Shown: piece by piece, positions 54,401-60,200 of the stretch
Layout: each line of letters starts with the position of its first letter
Numbering within the stretch: the stretch's first letter is position 1
Assembly (NCBI GenBank): GCA_036873755.1
Contig: JAVTVY010020402.1
Coordinates: 1 to 64,000, forward strand
Source of the DNA: Hanleya hanleyi
Taxonomy: Eukaryota; Mollusca; Polyplacophora; Lepidopleurida; Hanleyidae
DNA length: 64,000 bases
Reading direction: 5' to 3'
The notes under the pieces: generated by a model
Database searches by the model: none
Told to the model about the DNA's origin: nothing
The model's input: the letters and a program-made list of their open reading frames with translations, nothing else
Program-made: the position numbers and the translations under genes

Positions 54401-55210
54401 TTATCCAAACAACATTACATCAATATTTTCTGATAGTTCGAATTTCGCGAATTTTGTTAATTATTCCAGGAGCAATGTTTAGAAAATGAGAAATTTGCAC
54501 TGATATAGGAACTTGGTTCCCAATTCGAGGAATTGTAAAGTGTAGCTGGGTAGACCGAATAGCTAGGCATCCGTGCATACATGTGTATTATACTGACTAA
54601 AGATGCCGTCATGGCTTGGAAAACACTGATCACCTCGCGAGTGGTGGCACACATACATTGATGGTACGTGTGGATCTGAACGATACAAACAACAAATCGT
54701 GAGAGATATCTTTTCATTAAACATTGTTTTTCCATTCTTTATTCTAAGGAACGTTTCATGAATCAATGATTTCAATATACGTTCGTTCGAAATGTGATGT
54801 TACAAGAAAATCATAAAATCATAAGCAATGTTAAACAAACATAGAAATGTTTCAATTGCATATTGGCCTATGCCACCTTCAATGTAAATTCTTTCCAAAA
54901 ACTTCCATATATTCTCCGATTGGTTCGATCCATATCATGTTGCTTTTTATGAAATTCCCGGCACAATTAGAGAAGTTTAAGAATGTTATGTTTTTAAATA
55001 AGGGTGTGTATTCACCTAGTATGTGTGGAAGCCGTGATGATGGGCCTGATTATCTCGAATTGTTAACCGTGTTCCATGGCGTTCTGAAACAATATTCGAT
55101 GTCATTGCAGGCGAAAGAGAAGAAACCTAAGATTCGGTGCAGAACGACTGGTTGAGTTAGACGCTACAACGCTGATGGGCCACGGAAACCAAGCAGGGAG
55201 TTTCACGTGA
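6289..55210 (+). CDS. EGF / C-type lectin / EGF transmembrane receptor gene (spans many introns)
   Basis: Exon model: 6289-6414, 25802-25935, 26508-26644, 31185-31309, 41042-41161, 42000-42125, 42741-42782, 53945-54023, 55111-55210. Every junction has AG/GT borders and matching phases (1,0,2,1,1,1,1,2), about 329 codons in total. The order is EGF-like, one C-type lectin domain, two calcium-binding EGF domains (IDEC, DINEC), a linker, one hydrophobic helix, a KRR-type stop-transfer and a ~33-residue cytoplasmic tail. The product should be a type I cell-surface protein whose ectodomain binds a ligand, possibly glycan. The start and signal peptide are not in the window. Joining 6289 to 25802 across 19 kb is inferred from phase and domain type; the exons from 25802 onward are firmer. 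The introns are packed with transposons and include the right arm of the long inverted repeat. Confidence 0.7.
6415..8662. other. Intronic AT-rich sequence
   Basis: No coding exon recognised. Around 6935-6972 a short 'cccgaggttaggggtctgtctgtctg' segment resembles the hairpin plus (CTGTC)n end of minisatellite-type elements and may be an element remnant. The open frames at 7923-8150 and 8337-8684 look like chance. Confidence 0.4.
9470..10255 (+). repeat. Five-unit minisatellite, ~157-bp period
   Basis: Units are very similar to one another. The third is lengthened by a local ~20-bp duplication (aaacagacagacatg) at 9757-9795, suggesting recent slippage or unequal exchange. Confidence 0.85.
10256..10312 (+). 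repeat. (GACGG)n/(GACA) microsatellite
   Basis: Simple tandem tract at the 3' side of the minisatellite core, just before the terminal hairpin. The same arrangement occurs at 51125-51160. Confidence 0.9.
13214..13558 (+). pseudogene. Fragment of YIDD-type reverse transcriptase element
   Basis: Encodes [52 protein letters not shown] and [19 protein letters not shown]. Homologous fragments occur at 27690-28130 and 32930-33220 (-), where the preceding RYIDDLL active-site motif survives. This block fits the C-terminal RT region of an element family widespread in molluscs and vertebrates. Penelope-like affinity is possible but not proven. It abuts the LINE with a short overlap at tataaatgacgc. 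Truncated at both ends. Confidence 0.7.
13561..14441 (+). other. Harbinger 5' region
   Basis: Probable 5' untranslated exon with donor ctacac|gtaagt at ~13650 and acceptor near 14428. A poly-G tract (about 17 G) lies at 14055-14070. No coding region seen. Confidence 0.4.
14442..16835 (+). CDS. Harbinger Myb/SANT-like DNA-binding protein, three exons
   Basis: Exons 14442-14659, 15116-15297 and 16561-16835 join in phase (2, then 1) to give ~224 residues. Exon 1 ([15 protein letters not shown].., [26 protein letters not shown]) is a trihelix Myb/SANT-like fold of the kind that recruits Harbinger transposase to DNA. Exon 2 continues with [14 protein letters not shown] and a Lys/Glu-rich helix. 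Exon 3 holds a KKRK basic nuclear-localisation-like motif and a long charged coiled coil ([20 protein letters not shown]) ending in [12 protein letters not shown] and TAG. Splice sites: aag|gttagc / ttcaag|atcag, agag|gtattg / ttttcag|agcc. No break seen. The partner role is known for the family; function here is inferred. Confidence 0.8.
14660..15115 (+). other. Intron 1 of Myb/SANT-like gene
   Basis: Begins gttagc and ends tgttcaag. No features seen. Confidence 0.6.
15298..16560 (+). other. Intron 2 of Myb/SANT-like gene
   Basis: Begins gtattg and ends ttcttttcag. 15340-15600 is rich in short 'ggtaac/ttaat' and 'aggttgcc/aggttatc' motifs repeated in both orientations. Otherwise unremarkable. 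Confidence 0.55.
16961..17998 (+). CDS. PIF/Harbinger transposase (HARBI1-like, DDE_4)
   Basis: Single 345-residue open frame from ATG 16961 to TAA 17996-17998. An N-terminal helix-turn-helix-like region (~45-125: [39 protein letters not shown]) precedes the DDE nuclease core. Catalytic candidates are D164 in GFIDGT, D243 in YGDPAY and E280 in [10 protein letters not shown]. Also typical are [13 protein letters not shown] and GTRHDSAML. The length matches Harbinger transposases (330-420). No stop or frameshift interrupts the core, unlike neighbouring mobile genes, so the copy may be young. It works with the Myb/SANT-like protein 126 bp upstream. A short upstream exon cannot be excluded. A domesticated HARBI1 gene is less likely, given the adjacent partner gene in transposon order. 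Confidence 0.9.
   Translation: MTCNALLLDELSDDEDFLLLCKDLVHKRSNSNFRLDIATLSDEQCKDLFRFTYSELIRLRDALRIPEKIVCINGTTAGSLEALCIVLRRLTYPARLSDLSPVFGRSASELSLIFNETVQFLHGTFGTLFNSMDHQWLTLNCVQEYSRAIELKGSPLHKCWGFIDGTARPIPRPKRYQRVCYSGHKRIHALKFQSVVAPNGLIVHMYGPLEGTRHDSAMLRLSGLIPQLVHFQNNDQPFMLYGDPAYAMHPNRFGPFKGADLTAQQKLFNKEMSKLRVCVEWQFGKIVNLFAFLDFKKNLKLWLQPIGKYYLVGALLANCHTTLHGSQTGSYYNMRPPTLEEYLAG
18094..18274. mobile_element. MITE copy 1 (ACAGTCRAACC termini)
   Basis: ~180 bp bounded by acagtcgaacctgctc and gagaggtttgactgt. It contains 'aagaccacctgctttaagag' and 'gtcttcaaag' blocks shared with copy 2 at 18340-18505 in inverted orientation. Non-coding. Confidence 0.75.
18340..18505. mobile_element. MITE copy 2, inverted relative to copy 1
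   Basis: Bounded by ccagtcaaacctgtctc and taggtttgattgta. The internal sequence aligns with the reverse complement of copy 1 over its length. The two copies are ~65 bp apart and could form a large cruciform. Confidence 0.7.
18506..20439. other. Intronic, repeats but no gene recognised
   Basis: A direct repeat 'gtaattcat.c.tggcgg' occurs at 19174 and 19622, ~450 bp apart, possibly the ends of a small element. 19355-19480 recurs inverted at 23690-23800. A ~34-bp tandem duplication ('catatgtaggatcatgcctg') lies at 19838-19900. 20330-20410 is a dense set of acttgtaa/ttacaagt inverted motifs. Confidence 0.5.
20440..20950 (+). mobile_element. 3' end of YIDD-type RT element
   Basis: Begins with the RT C-terminus ([42 protein letters not shown] then TAG at ~20570). 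A ~380-bp 3' region follows, ending 'ggacgacggctggattatgaatgac'. The same sequence in reverse is at 27120-27700 and 32320-32930. Confidence 0.7.
20951..21478 (+). mobile_element. 3' end of an L1/Tx1-like LINE with poly(A)
   Basis: Broken frames encode [23 protein letters not shown] and a tail [20 protein letters not shown], the usual C-terminus of L1/Tx1-type ORF2. A 3' UTR follows, ending aatgaataaaaatattttaaaaaaaaaa. 5' truncated. Confidence 0.6.
21490..22100 (-). mobile_element. 3' fragment of a non-LTR retrotransposon with zinc-knuckle C-terminus
   Basis: Minus-strand frames encode [20 protein letters not shown], then [19 protein letters not shown] and [18 protein letters not shown], a CxxC..H..C knuckle. 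This is the RNase H or tail region of a Jockey/CR1-like LINE. Frames shift near 21990. It is joined head to head at ~22100 with the next, plus-strand LINE fragment. Confidence 0.55.
22104..23260 (+). pseudogene. Jockey/CR1-like LINE reverse transcriptase, 5' truncated, active site lost
   Basis: Encodes [57 protein letters not shown], then at ~22430-22480 a short deletion that removes the expected YADD and shifts the frame. The second frame (22502-23260) has [47 protein letters not shown] and GPVLWNSLP up to the TAA. It is a dead 3' portion without endonuclease domain. Confidence 0.85.
23261..24220. other. LINE 3' flank and intronic repeats
   Basis: An imperfect ~40-bp tandem repeat ('aggtgacctataacat..ggaccc..agatcatct') lies at 23811-23890. 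23690-23800 is the inverse of 19355-19480. No gene seen. Confidence 0.45.
24221..24321 (+). CDS. Candidate degenerate EGF-like exon
   Basis: Acceptor ctcatgcag is followed by [25 protein letters not shown], the first half of a calcium-binding EGF module. The last two cysteines are missing. Two donors are possible (24300 weak, gtatgt at 24322 strong), and neither gives a phase fitting the next exon at 25802. It is probably a decayed or skipped exon of the receptor gene. Confidence 0.4.
24322..25801 (+). other. Intron of receptor gene
   Basis: No coding or recognised repeat. Ends with a polypyrimidine tract and tttagttcag before the first lectin exon. Confidence 0.45.
25802..25935 (+). CDS. 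Exon: C-type lectin domain, part 1
   Basis: Phase 1 to 0. Encodes [20 protein letters not shown] and [20 protein letters not shown] ending KAEQ, the first beta strand and helix of a lectin fold with its first two cysteines. Donor aacag|gtagta. The alternative acceptor 6 bp upstream gives the wrong phase. Confidence 0.8.
25936..26507 (+). other. Intron
   Basis: Between lectin exons 1 and 2. No features. Confidence 0.7.
26508..26644 (+). CDS. Exon: C-type lectin domain, part 2
   Basis: Phase 0 to 2. Encodes [24 protein letters not shown] and [12 protein letters not shown], the central strands with the WWYGL(K) and W.W.D.SPL signatures. Of three possible GT donors, gtaggt at 26645 keeps the frame into the next exon. 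Confidence 0.8.
26645..27119 (+). other. Intron sequence
   Basis: 26752-26772 (ggattgaaggatcgttaaat) echoes codons of the third lectin exon (31237-31260), so it may be a tiny exon-duplication scar. No gene. Confidence 0.4.
27120..28130 (-). mobile_element. YIDD-type RT element, 3' half (truncated)
   Basis: Reading the minus strand from 28130 to 27690, broken frames give the RT C-terminal block also seen at 13214-13558 and 32934-33218. These are followed by the 3' region shared with 20440-20950, ending 'gccgtcgtccatt..' and attcataat at 27130. Several frameshifts. Sits in a receptor intron. Confidence 0.65.
28380..28500 (-). repeat. Short fragment of the YIDD-type RT element
   Basis: Matches 27590-27680 ('gcgcttgttggaatag.cctgtt' and 'acaggatctagcaaatgct'). 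Confidence 0.55.
28555..28835 (+). repeat. Interspersed repeat, copy B
   Basis: Same ~280-bp family as 5365-5645, opposite orientation. Begins gctggtcgactgttagtccc and ends gatctgtcatcacaatcccg. Confidence 0.6.
28836..31184 (+). other. Intron of receptor gene
   Basis: Mostly unassigned. 30755-30845 encodes [13 protein letters not shown], a small plus-strand scrap of the YIDD-type RT. An (AG)n run lies at 29420-29430. Ends with ttgtttttattag. Confidence 0.5.
31185..31309 (+). CDS. Exon: C-type lectin domain, part 3
   Basis: Phase 2 to 1. Encodes [15 protein letters not shown], then [19 protein letters not shown] and ERNT. The EPN tripeptide of mannose-type calcium and sugar binding is kept, while the usual WND is replaced by LNN. 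Donor acgc|gtgagt. An in-frame TAA follows ten bases later if unspliced. Confidence 0.8.
31310..32319 (+). other. Intron
   Basis: AT-rich; nothing recognised. Confidence 0.5.
32320..33220 (-). mobile_element. YIDD-type RT element, best-preserved 3' fragment
   Basis: The minus frame 33218-32934 encodes [57 protein letters not shown] and IPVGPA, with the YIDD catalytic motif. A 3' region like 20440-20950 follows. A 33-bp tandem duplication ('ggagaatgatgtatctcatt..') lies at 32566-32632. 5' truncated. Confidence 0.7.
33221..35743 (+). other. Intron with minisatellite-element remnants
   Basis: 33525-33620 has an imperfect hairpin (ctcctcagcc..gggctcaggag) followed by (CTGTC)n-like 'gtctgtccgtctgtccg' and 'tctcgataacaattgcaagg', the mirror of a minisatellite-element end. 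35280-35480 is a second similar remnant ('ctgtccatccgtccgtg'). No exon seen. Confidence 0.45.
35744..36015. repeat. Left TIR and subterminal palindromic array
   Basis: The perfect TIR is followed by about a dozen copies of 'aatcctataagat/ataggatcc'-type motifs to 36015. Confidence 0.85.
36331..37244 (-). CDS. BEN-domain-like protein gene inside transposon
   Basis: Three minus-strand exons with consensus-like splice sites: 37244-37104 (ccccacag| ... gatgat|gtaagt), 36729-36592 (gagaaag| ... tccaag|gtaaaa) and ~36443-36331 (cttacag| ... TAA/TGA). Exon 1: [39 protein letters not shown]. Exon 2: [31 protein letters not shown]. Exon 3: [23 protein letters not shown]. Exons 2-3 together follow the BEN pattern (L..LF..eEma..tLtG...ld.eKi..i..Yc.kkFP), a DNA-binding fold. 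Exons 1 and 2 join in phase 0. Exon 3 needs one extra base, so an indel, an unseen exon or another junction must exist. A second frame through exon 3 is also open. Upstream exons may lie near 38510. Confidence 0.45.
39696..39902. mobile_element. 207-bp MITE with 30-bp TIRs nested in the transposon
   Basis: Arms 39696-39725 (aagaagagtggaaattgatc...) and 39873-39902 are inverted with one mismatch. The core is non-coding. Confidence 0.75.
39930..40215. repeat. Right TIR and subterminal array
   Basis: About 12 copies of 'agaatcttataggattttt' variants lead into the perfect 35-bp terminus. The same motif set as the left end in inverted orientation. Confidence 0.85.
40216..41041 (+). other. Intron of receptor gene
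   Basis: Nothing recognised. Ends gatttctttttcag. Confidence 0.5.
41042..41161 (+). CDS. Exon: calcium-binding EGF domain 2
   Basis: 120-bp phase 1-1 exon encoding [17 protein letters not shown] and [18 protein letters not shown], six cysteines and the I-D-E-C calcium-binding signature. The leading codon across the junction becomes His rather than Asp if joined to 31309. Confidence 0.85.
41645..41965 (+). repeat. Highly decayed 3' region of the YIDD-type RT element
   Basis: 'tcacaatcaaagcgtaactgag', 'ctgacacggattt' and 'ttatggacgacggct' line up in order with 20625-20930, interrupted by divergence. Confidence 0.5.
42000..42125 (+). CDS. Exon: calcium-binding EGF domain 3
   Basis: 126-bp phase 1-1 exon: [19 protein letters not shown] then [18 protein letters not shown]. 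Complete calcium-binding EGF consensus. Donor tcag|gtaagt is strong. Confidence 0.88.
42741..42782 (+). CDS. Exon: 42-bp juxtamembrane linker
   Basis: ttttctttcag| and aaaga|gtgagt flank a phase 1-1 microexon encoding [14 protein letters not shown]. It bridges the last EGF exon and the membrane exon in frame. Support is from splice strength and phase only. Confidence 0.6.
42783..44174 (+). other. Intron
   Basis: 43090-43140 resembles the end of the YIDD-type RT element ('attcagccatcatccgc'). Otherwise nothing. Confidence 0.45.
44778..45016 (+). mobile_element. Nested TIR element (second copy)
   Basis: Same element as 637-895 with arms gagttgtaacgttgtgtcac and its inverse near 44986-45015. 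The retained + open frame shares DLKFEEI, ELFELL and MEGEGM with the left copy. Confidence 0.65.
45030..51120 (+). repeat. Large minisatellite array, ~157-bp unit, ~38 copies
   Basis: Each unit reads 'aatccaagatggccgccttg', a 'ggattttcgaatcggacc' block, 'ggtatcttgcacaactagac' and 'tgtgtaccaaatttgagaaa' in order. A shortened unit ('gatggcctgtgtaccgaatt', ~60 bp deleted) recurs at about 46266, 47442, 48462, 49330, 49725 and 50742, always after the same variant neighbours. That shows higher-order repeat structure. Long open frames on both strands are by-products of a unit length near 156 bp. Confidence 0.9.
51125..51160 (+). repeat. (GACGG)n-type microsatellite at element 3' end
   Basis: Tract of cggacgacgg repeats between the minisatellite and the terminal hairpin. 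Confidence 0.85.
51193..51912. other. Intron with TATTGGCC repeats and a candidate small exon
   Basis: 51583-51650 has four copies of ttgtattggccgagttg-like motifs. An ATG in good context at 51735 opens [14 protein letters not shown].., [19 protein letters not shown] and ARKNKN, running to 51911 just before the hairpin. It may be the first exon of an unknown mobile element gene. No family recognised. Confidence 0.3.
51913..52037. repeat. 125-bp near-perfect hairpin
   Basis: Arms of ~60 bp starting AATCGATTGTTTTCGTAT and containing GGTCGCCGTATTGGCCC are inverted around a ~5-bp loop (gcctgcggcc centre) with about four mismatches. GC-rich compared with its surroundings. Confidence 0.85.
52038..53944 (+). 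other. Intron of receptor gene
   Basis: No gene or known repeat. 52790-52830 has 'cccgtag' short repeats. Ends ttctatttattccag. Confidence 0.45.
53945..54023 (+). CDS. Exon: transmembrane helix
   Basis: 79 bp, phase 1 to 2. Encodes [19 protein letters not shown] then IVFVIV, a ~22-residue hydrophobic segment. The next exon supplies Arg/Lys-rich stop-transfer residues. Acceptor attccag, donor cag|gtaaac. Confidence 0.75.
54024..55110 (+). other. Last intron
   Basis: Nothing recognised. Ends gatgtcattgcag. Confidence 0.5.
55111..55210 (+). CDS. Exon: cytoplasmic tail and stop
   Basis: Phase 2 in. Encodes [18 protein letters not shown] then [15 protein letters not shown] and TGA at 55208-55210. 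The basic cluster directly follows the membrane helix, as expected for a type I topology. No ITAM, ITIM or kinase motif seen. Confidence 0.7.
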
Positions 55211-55487
55211 TATTATAGCAATGAAGTTTAATCAGCTCTCTCTGTGTATAAAAAATATTCAGGGGTATTCCAACTCACAAGGATATGTACTTAAACACAA
55301 CTCAGCTTAGATATCCATGAATTATCGCTGATATTTTCTACAGCCATATATATTTAGATAGCTTGGTTTAACTGTATAGTTTCTGCTTATGCGTGGTACG
55401 AAGAATATTATCTAATGTGTCCTTTTGTACATCGTTTAGTTTATATGTTTAGAATTGTAAAATTTGTTTTGATATCGACTTAGCAAT

Positions 55488-55493
55488 AATAAA
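55488..55493 (+). terminator. Poly(A) signal AATAAA
   Basis: First canonical AATAAA noted, ~280 bp after the TGA of the receptor gene, in AT-rich sequence. Confidence 0.5.
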
Positions 55494-56335
55494 TCGCAGT
55501 GAACATAACTATTATGTCTGTTATACAAATATACTTTACAGCCTTAAATTGCCGACTGATAATATTTCAACGGGTACTATATACTGGGATAATGCAATTT
55601 ACTCGGTTACTATATCAATGTGTATTATAGATGCACATATAATCAAATCCGTTCAATTCTTTGGACAATTGCTGGCAAGCGATACCTCAATGGCGAGTCA
55701 CTATATCTATATCTTTCACGCTCTAAAGTTCCCACACGCTAAGTCTGGGTCTCTCTGCCTAATATATGGCATGTATGATGAAGTACCCAAATTGCCATCC
55801 ATCGTATATGTCTCCAGCCATAATGAACTCATTTAGAATATGTGAATGCTGACGATATCTTCAATTGTATCAAAGTTGATAATTAATTCTCACGAGTTGA
55901 AAGATCTTTTAATCGTAAGACGGAAGGCAATACATTTCAAGTCAGTGGTTAAGTTGTCCCTAATTCTGATGGTACAAAATGACATTTGAATGCAGAAAAA
56001 CGGTCCGTGGCGGTTTATATAGTTCTATCGAGTTATGAATATGTAGCCTGGTAAAGTAGTTTTGAAGGTGTAGTGGTAACGAGAAGGAATGGTATATGGC
56101 TTGATACCACGAGTTAAAAGTAGGATTATGTATAATCGTTGATTTTATCAACAGTTAAAATATTGAGCGAGTTTCGAAAAATAATGCGAACTAGGCATTT
56201 TGGAATAGTAAGAGAGAGCGGTTTGTGTAGAATATAGAACTACAGAAAACATCGCTCTGGGAAAGTTATATGGAAATACATGTATATACAGGTTCACGAT
56301 CTATCCGAAGAAAACAACGTCATAATATAATGCGT

Positions 56336-56934
56336 CCCTTCAAAGGATATGTGACGACAATACGGGAATAACTCCCTTGAGTGAGATTGTAATCAAGCTG
56401 AATTTTTTTTTCAATCAAAAACCTGCCTAGTCAGATTTTTCTAGAAGTTTACATACTGAAATATCAGCCTCGATTGCGATGCTCTGTTGTATAAAAATGG
56501 AGATATGATTGATCAAAGTGTGCTCCTCGGCCTGATTTGGTATTTTTGAGGCATTTACAGTGAGGATTTTCTCTTATAGCAAAAATATGACACCTCAAAC
56601 CAAATTAATTTTGTCACACAATATATTAGGAAGTTTGTTTATTGAAAAGAACCACGAATGGTTTTGGTTTGAGGTGTCATATTTTTGCTATATGAGAAAA
56701 CCCTTCAAGAAAATGCCCCAAAGTACCAAAATAAGCCCGGGAGCACATTGTGATCAATCATATCTCCATTTCCATGCAACTGAACAACTCAGATTTTTCG
56801 AAATGTATATTTCAGTATGTAAACTTCAAGAAAAATCGTATATGGCAGGTTTTGGAGAGGAAAAGAAATCGGCTTTATTACCTTCACACACAAAGGAGTT
56901 TTTCGTATATTAACGTCACATATCCTTTGACGGG
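56336..56934. mobile_element. 600-bp fold-back element
   Basis: Left arm 56336-56603 and right arm 56664-56934 are inverted copies, with a ~60-bp loop. The outer ends (cccttcaaaggatatgtgac / inverse) and inner ends (ttttctcttatagcaaaaat / inverse) are near perfect; the middle is more diverged with small indels. Non-coding. Lies between the two convergent host genes. Confidence 0.8.
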
Positions 56935-57046
56935 TATATTTCAATCTTCTCGTTCATGTTCATTGGTGGAGATGATCAATCATTTAGCTGACAATAAAAT
57001 ATGTTTATGGTAACAGCCGAGGTCAATCATTCCCGTTTCTGGCCAG

Positions 57047-57265
57047 TTACAGTTTCGGATTGGTCCGTCTGTATGCAGAATCTTCATCTTTTGTGAAGTC
57101 TTGCGTCGGACCGTTTTCATAGCCGAGCCGGTCAACCATTCTGTATGGCTTGAGGGAGACGAGACTTATCTCAGAGTCACCGAGCGGAGGTTTTTCCTCG
57201 GACTCATGACCGTCGGCCCAAGTCCGTACTTCTAATTCGACATCATTTTCATCTGCCTTTATTTT
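57047..57265 (-). CDS. SLC5 exon E, cytoplasmic C-terminus
   Basis: 219 bp: KIKADENDVELEVRTWADG, then ISLVSLKPYRMVDRLGYENG, ending YRRTNPKL and TAA. No class I PDZ motif. A possible minus-strand poly(A) signal (TTTATT on +) lies at 56874, inside the fold-back element. Confidence 0.8.
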   Translation of the reverse strand, partial: KIKADENDVELEVRTWADGHESEEKPPLGDSEISLVSLKPYRMVDRLGYENGPTQDFTKDEDSAYRRTNPKL

Positions 57266-60200
57266 CTGTTGAGGCAAGAATAAAGATGGCTAACCTACAA
57301 CGTGTTCGATTGAGATTATTAAATATCTAACCGATAAAAACAAGTACGGTAAACTTAATGGATTCGTTCAGTAGATGATCTGAGACCACACCTGTACCGA
57401 TTTTCCTATCTCAAAAACGATCTGATGGCCGCTGAACATTGCACGTTGTTTATCCATTAGCAGGGAAACCATTTTTCTCAGTTCGTTAAGAAGCGAGCAT
57501 GATTCCTTTTGTCGTTATTCTGGTGGCAAAACACTCATGGCGTATTCGTATATTCTTATCTACATCTTATGGAGGCCAGTGTCTCTATCATTTGGGGTTA
57601 CTCGTGTCAACGTTAACGACCTTCTTTCGAAAACATAATCTTATCTTTCATTCTTCCTTTTCCACGTCTTTTTGAATGGCAAGAAAGCACACTATGATAT
57701 TCTATGACTCTCACAGAACATGATGTAACACAAACTCCATCTTGTCCATCAGGCTGTATGCTTCGATCCCACCCATTATTGTGCAAGCTGCTGATGTAGA
57801 CAAAGAAAATATTTATCAAATTTCTAATATGGTAGCAGCTGTTCATTTATATGTGGTATGCTTACACATAGAGTGTTCATTACCTCGGGATCTTCATATT
57901 CAATCCCACATCGGAGCTTTCTGCTACACGGCTCTGGAAGGCAGCAGAACAGTCGATCAAACAGAGGTATCAGGTACTTAGGGTCAACATCTTCTTTCTT
58001 GGTTGGACCTGTGACAAAAAGATTGCAGCAAAGCACATCATGATACGTGGGCATTAAGGAAAATTGGATTGTGTAAAAAAAGTATATATTTTTCTGCCTT
58101 CGTCAATCTCAGCCATGATATTGATATTCGAGGAAATTAAATGTATTGTATCAATGAAACGGATATTCCTTGTAGCTCCGAGCCGGATTTTGGACATGAC
58201 GTCTGTAATATCAGGGCTGATCATGTATATAGAGAAACGCTCATCTCGACAATTGTATGTTAGTTAAAGCTTGAAGTGAATATAACGCCCCTATTATTTT
58301 CACACATCCACGAGAGAAAAACCGTAGTTTTACTCCGATGTGCGATTTTCCCAGATGATTCTGTACTTCTTCGAAGTGTCAGGGCTAGTACAAAGACATA
58401 CATATAATACCCAATATATGGCGATAGAGTTCCGCCAAGGACGAGGTACTTCTATCCGCTGGATGGACACATGGATGTATATCGAGATTATGTACACACA
58501 TTACCTAGTCTTCAAAATGGGACACGATAGGGTAAGGGAGAGAATGCTTTGCCTTAACTGGGCAATTTTCTGCGTAGATCAGTAATATAAATTACACCCT
58601 GGCTCTAATGTCTCGCACGAGTTATTCTATTTCTTGAATAATCCGTTGCAACGGGATTTGTTTGTGCTCAGGTGTTCATGCGACAGATCAACCGGTTAGT
58701 AAGTTGGTTATCAATCGGTTGATTCGACTCAGATCAACCCGCCACACATATGCCTATTTCTGCTTCAAGAGAAGCACATGCATTAGAATGTCCTGTACAT
58801 TTATTAATATTATGACACCGCATAAACATGACATAACATTTTAAGCTACAATGGAAAGTAGAGTAATATGAGCTAGTTCTGTGACTCGTGTTCCGCTATG
58901 ATATTATGCCCACAAAACGTTTATATTCATAGCATGCCCACAAAACGTTTATATTCATAGCAGATACACATGCCACTTTAGTGATGGAATGCGTGATTTG
59001 CATAGTACCAGCTGGAGTCCCGAGTTGAAACGGGAGTTGTCTCCCATTTTCCGAATATCATGAAACTTCCAATTCAGTGACATTTTATACCCTGTCTATC
59101 ACTATTTTTAAAATAGACAGTTTGATGAAGAATTTGTCTCGCATTAATATGGACACTACGACATGTAGGAAATCATTTTGTCATCATTACACACATTATT
59201 GTGTAGTAATCATCCATTTATTAAAATATCAACAGTTAATATTCCCCGACCTAATATGTCTGAAGTTTCAGCTTGTGAGAACTTGATTATTCAAAATATG
59301 GACAGAGAGTATATGCATCGATGGGTTTAAGTGTGTCCGCTGTGGTGTTACAACAATAGACCTGAAATCTGAATATGTTTTATTCCACTTCCAGGCAATG
59401 ATGCAATGTATATCCATCACGCTTAGATGGCAGCTGGATATCATAATACAATTTAATTGCCTTGTCTTCTATACCTGACGTAACAACACATTCATTTCAT
59501 TGTCAACACCAGGTCCCTGGGCTGACAGTCGGTCGTATGTGCTTTTAATTTTGCGCTTCGAGTTACATGCAGGATTTCACGCCTTGCGACACCTGTACTT
59601 TGCGTTAATAAATTAATTTCACCTACCATGCAGATGAATGGATGCACACTTCATCGCGTGATTGTATGAGGGATCAGACCTCATTAGGGATTGTATTTCT
59701 TTCTAATATGTTTGTACTACCAAAGTTGGAACACCTTCACACACGCAATTCCTCCTGGAAACAGGTTATTCAAGAAATCAAATAAATCGTGTGAGACAAA
59801 GAGCTAGAATGTAAGTTAGTTACCGCCTTCGACGTCGGCGTCAAAGCCGAATGAACACTCAGTCCGTGCGTTGCGCACCTTGGCCGCTTCGTGGGCGCGG
59901 TGAACAACTCGCACGGGCTCGGGTGTTTCTTCAGTTTGAACGCCTCCCTCTCAGGCGATAACCATTACGTACATATCGGTTGATATATGAAGAGTGCACT
60001 GTTTACTGCTTGATGTTCTGCAGAACTCACCTGTGACAAAACTGACTACAAGACCAACTATGACGACAGTGGCGGTACCAATGGACGGAAACCATAGATA
60101 TGAAATAGTGTAAAGTACACTTATACCCGAACTGAAATATACAGGAAGGTATTCAGTATATTGGGCGTGTATCCAATATTAATATAATCTCATACCGATT

